A stretch of DNA of 5,718 nucleotides from an uncultured Geobacter sp. GTDB lineage: Bacteria > Desulfobacterota > Desulfuromonadia > Geobacterales > Geobacteraceae. Of this stretch, positions 1 to 5,570 are shown in pieces (the first letter of the stretch is position 1; every line of letters begins with the position of its first letter). A program made the translations under genes and the position numbers. The notes below the pieces were generated by a model that saw only the letters and a program-made list of their open reading frames with translations, did no database searches and was not told the origin of the DNA. The DNA lies in the NCBI GenBank assembly GCA_937886325.1, contig CALABV010000177.1, forward strand, positions 1 through 5,718. Direction: 5' to 3'.

Positions 1-1
1 C

Positions 2-598
2 ATCGTCCATCGACATGCCCGGCTGTTGTCGGTCTTACGGAGTATGGACCCGCGCCCGCGCCTCATTGCCGACGCGGGATACATGTACATGGCAAAAATG
101 AGCGGCGAGGCATCCGCCTACGACCTCTTCACACCCGACGTGGGGGAACTGGCCTTTCTGGCCGACGAAGAGGCGCCTCACCCCTTCTACACCCGGGGTT
201 TTATCCTCCATGAAGACAACCTCGTCCCCGACCTCATCGCAAGGGCCTACCAATATCGCAACGCCGCCCGCTATCTTCTTGTCAAGGGAAAGGCCGATTA
301 CCTGGCCGATGAAACCGGGATACTGGAAACGGTCGACAGCCCCGTTGAAGAGGCGCTGGAGGCCATCGGCGGTACGGGCGACACTCTGACCGGCCTCGTG
401 TCGGTCTTCATCGAGGCCGGATTTGACATGCGACGGGCGGCGGTCGCCGCCATGCGCGTCAACCGTCTGGCCGGCAGCTACGCCCGGCCGAACCCGGCCA
501 CCCAGATACTTGAAATCATCAGTCACATTCCACGCGCCTGCCGGAATGTGGTAATGGAGCAACCCGCGGCAATGGGGCTCCAGGAACAAATTGCATGA
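2..598 (+). CDS. Ribokinase-fold protein, NAD(P)HX dehydratase/carbohydrate kinase-like (5' partial)
   Basis: The reading frame is open from the left edge (first full codon at base 2), so the true start lies outside the window; a TTG at 26 is only an internal codon. The visible 198 residues look like the C-terminal half of the YjeF C-terminal/NAD(P)HX dehydratase branch of the ribokinase superfamily. Seen in order: LIADAGYMYMAKM, in the place of the family's DADALN stretch; TPDVGEL, resembling the usual TPHPGE; LLVKGKADYLAD, resembling the LKG strand; and GGTGDTLTG (bases 368-394), the glycine-rich anion-hole motif whose Asp is the catalytic base. Family members repair hydrated NAD(P)H or phosphorylate small alcohols. 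Here the His of TPH is replaced by Asp and no N-terminal epimerase domain can be seen, so the substrate is uncertain. Its stop overlaps the selD start by four bases, which suggests cotranscription and translational coupling with selD. Fold assignment is fairly sure, exact function is not. Confidence 0.72.
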   Translation: MVHRHARLLSVLRSMDPRPRLIADAGYMYMAKMSGEASAYDLFTPDVGELAFLADEEAPHPFYTRGFILHEDNLVPDLIARAYQYRNAARYLLVKGKADYLADETGILETVDSPVEEALEAIGGTGDTLTGLVSVFIEAGFDMRRAAVAAMRVNRLAGSYARPNPATQILEIISHIPRACRNVVMEQPAAMGLQEQIA

Positions 599-1659
599 AA
601 AATCAGAAAATCAAACTGACCCACATGGTGAAAGCGGCCGGTTGAGCCGCCAAACTGGGCCCGGAGGGCCTGGAAGAAGCCTTGTCCGGACTGTTCGGAG
701 ACCCTGACCCGAATCTGATCGTGGGTCCGGAGACCTCTGATGACGCCGGAGTATACCGCATCGGTGACGATTGCGCCCTGGTGGAGACTACGGACATCAT
801 CACCCCGCTGGTGGACGATCCCTTCCTGTTCGGCGCCATTTCCGCCACCAATGCCCTGTCGGACGTCTTCGCCATGGGCGGCAGGCCCGTGACCGCCATG
901 AACCTGGTCTTCTTTCCCAAATGCGGCATCCCACCCGAGATGCTGCGGGAGATACTGGCCGGAGGGGCGGAAAAGATCCGGGAAGCAGGGGCGTGCCTGG
1001 TGGGCGGGCATACCGTTGAGGACGATGAAATCAAATACGGCCTGGCGGTTTCGGGTCTGGTCCATCCGCAACGGGTGGTCCGCAATTCAACGGCACGGCA
1101 GGGGGATATCCTGGTCCTTACCAAGCCCGTCGGCACCGGCATCGTCTCCACCGGGATCAAGGCGGAGATGGTCGACGACGCAACGGTGAAGGAGGCATGC
1201 CGCTGGATGACCACCCTCAACAGCACGGCGGCGGCCATCATGACCGAATGCGGCGCCCATGCCGCAACCGACGTGACCGGTTTCGGCCTCATCGGCCACG
1301 CCTCGGAAATGGCCCGCGGCGCAGGGGTAACCGTCGTGCTGGAACGCAATGCGATACCGGTAATCAGCGGAGTGCAAGAACTTATGAACGACGGTCTCAT
1401 CCCCGGTGGCTGCTACCGGAACCGGGACTACTACTCACGCTTCCTGCTGGATACGCGCCGGCCCCGAAGCGAGGAAGCGACGCCCCCCGCGGACGACCTG
1501 ATTCCTCTCTTCGATCCCCAGACCTCCGGAGGTCTGCTGATATCCCTCCCCGCGGGATCCGTTGCCGACTTTCTCAGAATATCGTCCGAGTCCGGCTGCT
1601 TTGCGGTCCGTATCGGCGAGATCGCGCCTTACTACGGCCCCGCCGTGGAGATTCGCTGA
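595..1659 (+). CDS. selD: Selenide, water dikinase (selenophosphate synthase), selenocysteine-containing
   Basis: SelD makes selenophosphate from selenide and ATP in the cytoplasm, the selenium donor for Sec-tRNA and tRNA selenouridine synthesis. Reading from ATG 595 gives 354 residues, close to the usual ~350, if the in-frame TGA at 643-645 is read as selenocysteine. That codon is number 17, matching catalytic Cys17 of E. coli SelD, and Lys20 (essential in E. coli) follows at the same spacing (GUAAK). Further family marks: DD at 49-50, NALSD ending at Asp90, VGGHT, TDVTGFGLIGH starting near 225, DPQTSGGLL and the terminal VEIR. Asp50, Asp90 and Asp226 correspond to metal-binding Asp51, Asp91 and Asp227 of E. 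coli. The ATG overlaps the upstream stop (ATGA) and has AGGA at 582-585, nine bases ahead. The second Cys of the E. coli GCGCK motif is Ala here, so redox activity at this loop rests on Sec alone. Starting at TTG 682 would remove the catalytic loop and is rejected. Confidence 0.96.
643..645 (+). other. In-frame UGA recoded as selenocysteine (Sec17 of SelD)
   Basis: TGA interrupts an otherwise continuous selD frame. The 16 codons before it and those after it both match SelD, with the residue falling exactly on the catalytic Cys/Sec position and the conserved Lys three residues later. Sec-containing SelD is well known in several anaerobic bacteria, so decoding is much more likely than a nonsense mutation. 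Confidence 0.93.
646..681 (+). promoter_or_regulatory. Candidate bacterial SECIS element of selD
   Basis: Just after the UGA the message can fold into a compact hairpin. Bases 655-662 pair with 666-673 (eight pairs: five G-C in a row at 658-662/666-670, then G-U, U-G, C-G at the base) and leave a three-base apical loop GGA at 663-665. The loop begins with G, and 17 bases separate it from the UGA, both in line with known bacterial SECIS elements bound by SelB. A weak lower helix may form between 640-643 (containing the U of UGA) and 678-681. No clear bulged U like that of E. coli fdhF is seen. The pairing is read by eye; no folding energy was computed. Confidence 0.72.
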
Positions 1660-1799
1660 ACCTTTCCCCTCGCTTCAGATCTATCGATACAATCAATACA
1701 GACCCGCATTATGATTGCTAATATCAATTAGACATACATCTCTCTATTTGCTAGCTTTTAATCCGGTCACGCACTCATTAATCCCACAAGGAGTAACCT
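1660..1799 (+). promoter_or_regulatory. AT-rich spacer, probable promoter/operator region of the Pst-like operon
   Basis: This is the largest gap between genes and is clearly more AT-rich than its flanks, so the transporter operon probably has its own promoter here. The best sigma70-like piece is an extended -10, TGC followed by TAATAT at 1719-1724, with no good -35. TTAATCC is repeated directly at 1758-1764 and 1778-1784, 20 bases apart, which could be a regulator site. CTATCGATA at 1681-1689 recurs downstream of the operon. A convincing Pho box (two CTGTCAT-like heptamers 11 bases apart) was not found; GGTCAC at 1765-1770 is only an isolated half match. No hairpin followed by a T run is seen, so no terminator for selD can be shown. 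Confidence 0.35.
1788..1793 (+). promoter_or_regulatory. Strong ribosome binding site of pstS
   Basis: AAGGAG lies six bases before ATG 1800, the best Shine-Dalgarno match in the window. It fixes the start of the binding-protein gene, the product usually needed in greatest amount in such transport systems. Confidence 0.85.
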
Positions 1800-2633
1800 A
1801 TGAAGAAAGTCTCTCTGCTGCAAACGGCTCTCGCCGTCTCCGTCCTGGCTCTGGCTTGTTCACCGGCGTTTTGCGGAAGCCTCGACGCTTTCAAGGGTGA
1901 AAAGGGCGTGCTTAAGATCTCAGGGGGCACGGCGCACATCCCGGTGATGAAAGACGTGGCCCAGAAGGTCATGGCCGCCAATCCCGGTATCCAGATCACC
2001 ATCGCGGGCGGCGGGTCCGGCGTCGGCATCAAGCAGGTAGGTGAGGGTCTGGTGGACATCGGCAACACCGGCCGGAAACCGTCAGACGACGAGATCTCCC
2101 GTTACAACCTCAAGCTGTTCCGGTGGGCCGTGGACGGCGTGGCGCCGGTGGTGAATCCATCCAACGTGGTGAAGAAGCTTACCAAAAACCAGCTCATTGA
2201 CATCTTCTCCGGCAAGATCGACAACTGGAAAACGCTGGGTGGAACGGACAGGAAAATCAACCTCTACACCCGCGATGAAGCGAGCGGAACCCGCGAAGTC
2301 TTCTGGGAAAAGGGCCTGGATAAGGGCGCCATCGCGCCGTCCGCCCATGTGGTCGTATCCAACGGCGCCATGAAATCCGCCGTCGCTCAGGATCCATACG
2401 GCATCGGTTACGTATCCGTGGGCCACATCGACCGGACGGTGGCGCCGGTTGCCCTGGACGGGGTCGTGCCGACGATTGAGACCGTGAGCAAGGGGACCTA
2501 CAAGATATCCCGCGGTCTTTTCAGCAATACCAAGGGGGCGCCGGCCGGACTGAAAAAAAAGTTTATCGACTTCCTGTATACTCCAGACGGCGTGAAGATT
2601 ATCGAGCAACACGGCTTCATCCCGTCCAGATGA
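1800..2633 (+). CDS. pstS: Phosphate-type ABC transporter substrate-binding protein (PstS family)
   Basis: Predicted exported protein of 277 residues that captures an oxyanion, by default phosphate, and delivers it to the permeases encoded next. The N-terminus has Lys-Lys, a hydrophobic core to about residue 19, then ALAC (17-20), an imperfect lipobox; cleavage after SPA (23) by signal peptidase I is the alternative. PstS-family anion-binding loops are visible: SGGTAHIP (41-48), GGGSGVG (70-76), VDIGNTGRKPSDDE (85-98), and the hallmark RDEASGTREVFW (158-169), followed by DPYGIGYVSVG (198-208) and a C-terminal YTPDGVKIIEQHGFIP segment typical of the family. The E. coli residue Asp56, which accepts the proton of phosphate, falls where this protein has Thr-Gly-Arg; many Gram-positive and deltaproteobacterial relatives also have an Arg here, so this does not exclude phosphate. 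The gene is somewhat shorter than E. coli PstS (about 346 aa precursor). Its stop overlaps the next gene by ATGA. The specific ligand is inferred. Confidence 0.87.
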   Translation: MKKVSLLQTALAVSVLALACSPAFCGSLDAFKGEKGVLKISGGTAHIPVMKDVAQKVMAANPGIQITIAGGGSGVGIKQVGEGLVDIGNTGRKPSDDEISRYNLKLFRWAVDGVAPVVNPSNVVKKLTKNQLIDIFSGKIDNWKTLGGTDRKINLYTRDEASGTREVFWEKGLDKGAIAPSAHVVVSNGAMKSAVAQDPYGIGYVSVGHIDRTVAPVALDGVVPTIETVSKGTYKISRGLFSNTKGAPAGLKKKFIDFLYTPDGVKIIEQHGFIPSR

Positions 2634-3490
2634 AAACCGTCAGGGAAATCGCGGCGGAGAGGACCTTTCTCCTCTCCGCCCTGGCAAGTTCTTCCATAAC
2701 CGTCGGCATTCTCGCCTTCATGGTGTTCATGGGACTTCCCCTGCTGCACGAGGGGGGGTTCTTCGCGATCTTGGGAAACGCATGGGATCCTTACCGGGGG
2801 GCCTACGGAATCTATCCGATGATTGCGGGAACCGCCGCCGTTTCCCTTCTGGGCCTGGCGGTGGCGTTCCCCCTGAGCCTCGGCTGTTCTTTTCTCACCG
2901 CCGGCATTGCGCCGAAACCGCTACGCGGGGTGTTGCGCCGCTTTATCGAGTTGATGACCGGCATCCCGACCGTTATCTACGGTTTCGTTGGCATTTTTCT
3001 CCTGGTCCCCATTATCCGGGAATTCTTCCGGGACGGTTCGGGCATGTGCGTACTCACGGCGGCTCTGGTGCTCGGCGTGATGATCTCCCCCACCATGACC
3101 CTGTTCTTCCGCGACGCATTCGACCGCATCCCCCGCGCCTACCTGAACGCCGCGGACGCCCTGGGAGCAAGCCGGGCACAGAAACTTATCCATGTGATGC
3201 TGCCGCTTGCGAAGAAAGGAATGCTGAACGGGGTGATCCTGGCCCTGGGGCGCGCCGTGGGTGACACCCTCATCGCCCTCATGCTCGCGGGCAACTCGGC
3301 CCAGGTCCCCTCATCGGTCATGGAACCGGCCAGGACCCTGACGGCGCACATCGCCCTCGTGATTGCCGCCGATTACGAGAGCCCCGAGTTCCGTTCCATC
3401 TTCGCCTGCGGGGTGGTCCTCTACCTCTTCACCATGGCATTGACGTTCCTGGTTCGCTATCTGGCCCATGGGGAGGATGCGCGGATTTGA
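2630..3490 (+). CDS. pstC: Phosphate-type ABC transporter permease (PstC family)
   Basis: Inner-membrane subunit of 286 residues, one half of the translocation channel. Hydrophobic segments are visible near 14-38, 62-92, 110-129, 139-160, 198-220 and 255-278, consistent with six membrane spans. The cytoplasmic EAA-type loop that docks to the ATPase is at about 171-194 (ADALGASRAQKLIHVMLPLA). MTGIPTVIYGFVG (109-121) is the usual PstC/PstA signature region, and GRAVGDT (207-213) stands where E. coli-type proteins have RAxGET, so the conserved Glu is Asp here. The start overlaps the pstS stop by ATGA and has almost no Shine-Dalgarno sequence, so translation probably depends on coupling to pstS. 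It is called PstC rather than PstA by gene order and by the long N-terminal region. Confidence 0.87.
   Translation: MKTVREIAAERTFLLSALASSSITVGILAFMVFMGLPLLHEGGFFAILGNAWDPYRGAYGIYPMIAGTAAVSLLGLAVAFPLSLGCSFLTAGIAPKPLRGVLRRFIELMTGIPTVIYGFVGIFLLVPIIREFFRDGSGMCVLTAALVLGVMISPTMTLFFRDAFDRIPRAYLNAADALGASRAQKLIHVMLPLAKKGMLNGVILALGRAVGDTLIALMLAGNSAQVPSSVMEPARTLTAHIALVIAADYESPEFRSIFACGVVLYLFTMALTFLVRYLAHGEDARI
3470..3476 (+). promoter_or_regulatory. Ribosome binding site supporting the TTG start of pstA
   Basis: GGGGAGG ends ten bases before TTG 3487. The ATG at 3477 is in a different frame, and the next in-frame Met comes far inside the protein, so this site together with the stop overlap decides the rare TTG start. 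Confidence 0.65.
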
Positions 3491-4371
3491 GGCGCCGAAT
3501 TCTTGAAAAAGCAACGGTCTGGTTCTCGTGGGCTGCCGGATTAACCCTTCTGGCCTCGGTTGCCGTGCTCCTCTGCTATCTGCTGGCGAAAGGACACGAA
3601 GCCCTCTCTACCGGGCTCATCTTCGGCGGGACACCACCCCTGCGGGCGCTCCTGCTCCAGGAACGTGTCTTTGACGGGCTGTTTCCCGCCCTGGCCGGGA
3701 CCCTGCTTCTCATCATCCTTTCCATTGCATGGGCAATACCCGTCGGCATCAGCACCGGCATCTACCTTGCCGAGTATGCCGACGGCCGGGTGAAAAAGGC
3801 GCTGGATGCCTTCTTCGATGTCCTGGCCGGCATTCCGTCTATCGTAGTGGGACTGTTCGGCTTTGCCTCCGCCGTGTTCCTGCACCGGCACTTTTCCGAC
3901 CGAATCGGCCCGTGTCTTCTCATATCGAGCATCTCCCTGTCCTTTCTGGTGCTTCCCTACCTCATCCGCACCACCCAAGCGGCCCTCGAAGGCATCCCGG
4001 GAGAAACCCGTCTCACCGCCCTCGCCCTGGGGGCCACGCGCGTGCAGAATATCTTCCTGGTGCTGATCCCGAGGTCCCTGCCGGGCATCATGAGCGGCAT
4101 CGTGCTTGCCATCGGGCGCTGCGCCGAAGACACGGCTGTGATCATGCTCACGGGTGCGGTGGCTTCAGCGGGGCTTCCCTCGTCGCTCCTTTCCCAGTAT
4201 GAAGCCGTGCCGTTCTATATCTATTACATCTCATCCCAATATGCCGATCCGGCGGAGTTGACCTCGGGATACGGGGCCTCCATCCTCCTGCTGATGCTGT
4301 GCGCCGTCCTCTTTTCCGCGGCCTACGGTATCAGGAAGGGGCTAACCCATTGCACCCTGTACAGAGCATGA
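3487..4371 (+). CDS. pstA: Phosphate-type ABC transporter permease (PstA family)
   Basis: Second channel subunit, 294 residues, initiated at TTG that overlaps the pstC stop (TTGA). Hydrophobic segments lie near 12-34, 66-95, 112-132, 142-162, 195-225 and 262-281. LAGIPSIVVGLFGF (113-126) is the typical PstA signature, and the EAA loop is at about 175-201 (LTALALGATRVQNIFLVLIP). GRCAEDTAVIM (210-220) occupies the place of the usual ARxxGETAPL; the Arg and an acidic residue remain but the GET triplet does not. Together with PstC it forms a heterodimeric channel for the oxyanion. The region 245-262 (YYISSQYADPAELTSGYG) is a periplasm-facing segment that recalls the SQYA-like stretch of PstA proteins. 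Family assignment is firm, substrate assignment follows from the family only. Confidence 0.87.
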   Translation: MRRRILEKATVWFSWAAGLTLLASVAVLLCYLLAKGHEALSTGLIFGGTPPLRALLLQERVFDGLFPALAGTLLLIILSIAWAIPVGISTGIYLAEYADGRVKKALDAFFDVLAGIPSIVVGLFGFASAVFLHRHFSDRIGPCLLISSISLSFLVLPYLIRTTQAALEGIPGETRLTALALGATRVQNIFLVLIPRSLPGIMSGIVLAIGRCAEDTAVIMLTGAVASAGLPSSLLSQYEAVPFYIYYISSQYADPAELTSGYGASILLLMLCAVLFSAAYGIRKGLTHCTLYRA

Positions 4372-5081
4372 ACCATTCAGCCGACGACACCATCAAGATA
4401 CGTGTAACCGGGCTGGATTTCTCCTATCGGAAACGTCCGGTGCTGAAAAACGTTACCGCTGATTTTGCCGGGAACTCCATCACGGCCCTCACCGGACCAT
4501 CCGGCGTGGGCAAGTCCACCTTTCTCATGACGCTCAACCGCCTCTGGGAAGACCTGCCGGGCGCGTCCATGCGGGGAAAGGTGGAAATCAGGCTTCAGGG
4601 GAGATTGCGGGACATCTACGATCGCTCCATGGAGCTGACGGAGTTGCGGAAAAAGGTGGCGATGGTCTTCCAGACGCCCAACCCGCTCCCCATGAGCATC
4701 CGCAAAAACATGGCGTTTCCCCTGAAACTGGCGGGGGAGAGAGACAAATCGGCCGTCAACGCCAGGATTGAAGAGGCCCTGCGCATGGCGAACCTGTGGG
4801 ACGAGGTGAAGGATCGCCTGGAAGAGGACGCCCGCGCCCTTTCGGGGGGGCAGCAGCAGCGCCTCTGTATCGCGCGCGCCCTCATTACGGAACCGGAGGT
4901 GTTGCTCCTGGATGAGCCCACTTCCTCACTGGATCGTCATTCCACCGCGATCATCGAGGAACTTCTGACCGGTCTCAAGGAGCGCCTGACCATCCTGGTC
5001 GTCTCCCACTACCTGGAGCAGGTGGTCCGCATCTCGGACCGGGTTGTGGAGTTCGCCGGTGAAACCATCGTATCCTTATAG
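4368..5081 (+). CDS. pstB: Phosphate-type ABC transporter ATP-binding protein (PstB family)
   Basis: Cytoplasmic ATPase of 237 residues that powers the importer. All nucleotide-binding motifs are intact: Walker A GPSGVGKST (43-51), Q-loop Gln102 in VFQTPNPLPMSI, signature LSGGQQQR (158-165), Walker B VLLLDEP (178-184), D-loop SSLD (186-189) and switch His214. The VFQ.PNP.PMSI and SGGQQQRLCIARAL strings are the clearest pointers to PstB. Differences from classical PstB: Val instead of Cys in Walker A, DRHST instead of DPIST after the D-loop, and SHYLEQVVRISD instead of THNMQQAARVSD. The protein is a little shorter than the usual ~250-257 residues, mainly at the C-terminus. The frame is open upstream to a GTG at 4299, but ATG 4368 overlaps the pstA stop by ATGA like the other junctions, and the homologous part begins after it. 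No close Shine-Dalgarno sequence is visible; coupling is likely. Confidence 0.88.
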   Translation: MNHSADDTIKIRVTGLDFSYRKRPVLKNVTADFAGNSITALTGPSGVGKSTFLMTLNRLWEDLPGASMRGKVEIRLQGRLRDIYDRSMELTELRKKVAMVFQTPNPLPMSIRKNMAFPLKLAGERDKSAVNARIEEALRMANLWDEVKDRLEEDARALSGGQQQRLCIARALITEPEVLLLDEPTSSLDRHSTAIIEELLTGLKERLTILVVSHYLEQVVRISDRVVEFAGETIVSL

Positions 5082-5099
5082 AAAGAGCGAGGTTTTTCC

Positions 5100-5570
5100 A
5101 TGATACGCTACGATATTCCGGAAAAGGAAACACTGGTCATCGAGCACCTGATTCTTGATTTCAACGGTACCATCGCCGAGGACGGCATGCTGATCCCCGG
5201 TGTCGCCGACAGGGTCCGGGACCTGGCTTCTCGCGTAACCGTTCACGTGATCACGGCCGACACCAACGGTTCCGCCCGCGCCCAGGTCGCGGACCTGCCG
5301 TGCCGGGTGGAGATTATCGGGAAACATGGGCAGGATCAGGCAAAACTCGCCTATGCGGAAAACCTGGGATTGGACAACGTCGCAGCGATCGGCAACGGGA
5401 GAAATGATGCATTGCTGTTGAAGAACGCCGCCCTGGGCATCGCCGTTATCCAGGCCGAAGGCGCCGCCGCCGAAGCCCTGTCGGCGGCACGGATTATCTG
5501 TACCGGCATCAATGATGCATTGGATCTGCTGCTGCGACCTCCCCGCCTTACAGCGACGTTGCGCAACTGA
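5100..5570 (+). CDS. Stand-alone HAD-family protein, soluble P-type ATPase-like phosphatase
   Basis: Small soluble protein of 156 residues with the full set of HAD motifs and no membrane span. Motif I is LDFNGT (19-24) with nucleophile Asp20; the second acidic residue common in phosphatases (DxD) is Asn22. Motif II is probably Thr52 (VITADTNG), motif III Lys82 (GQDQAKLAYAENLG) or Lys75, and motif IV GNGRND (98-103) with Asp103. GNGRNDALLLKNAALGIAV closely resembles the GDGxND hinge of P-type ATPases, so this is like a P domain without pump or cap, as in the archaeal family of MJ0968. Such proteins can hydrolyse phosphoesters, but the physiological substrate is unknown. ATG 5100 follows pstB by 18 bases and has GCGAGG at 5087-5092, seven bases ahead. 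It sits where phoU often follows pstB, which hints at an accessory or regulatory job with the transporter; that link is inference. Confidence 0.8.
   Translation: MIRYDIPEKETLVIEHLILDFNGTIAEDGMLIPGVADRVRDLASRVTVHVITADTNGSARAQVADLPCRVEIIGKHGQDQAKLAYAENLGLDNVAAIGNGRNDALLLKNAALGIAVIQAEGAAAEALSAARIICTGINDALDLLLRPPRLTATLRN

Noticed and set aside
643..645. selD as a pseudogene broken by a stop codon
   Set aside because: The TGA is exactly at the known Cys/Sec position with a suitable hairpin after it, and the rest of the gene is intact.
603..1400. A 265-codon open frame on the minus strand opposite selD
   Set aside because: It lies wholly over selD, whose protein is clearly conserved. Its Ser/Arg/Pro-rich composition is typical of the antisense of GC-rich genes, and no known motif was seen.
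1630..1646. Hairpin CTACGGC/GCCGTGG near the selD end as a terminator
   Set aside because: It lies inside the coding sequence and has no following T run.
682..1659. selD starting at TTG 682 as a shortened gene
   Set aside because: This would lose the catalytic residue 17, Lys20 and the ATP-covering loop; the frame upstream matches SelD through the UGA.
1715..1900. A 61-codon frame across the spacer into pstS
   Set aside because: It has no clear ribosome binding site, runs over the pstS signal peptide in another frame, and shows no recognisable motif.
4299..4367. Upstream GTG start extending pstB by 23 residues
   Set aside because: The extension runs deep into pstA and shows no ABC-ATPase similarity; ATG 4368 gives the same four-base overlap as the other junctions.
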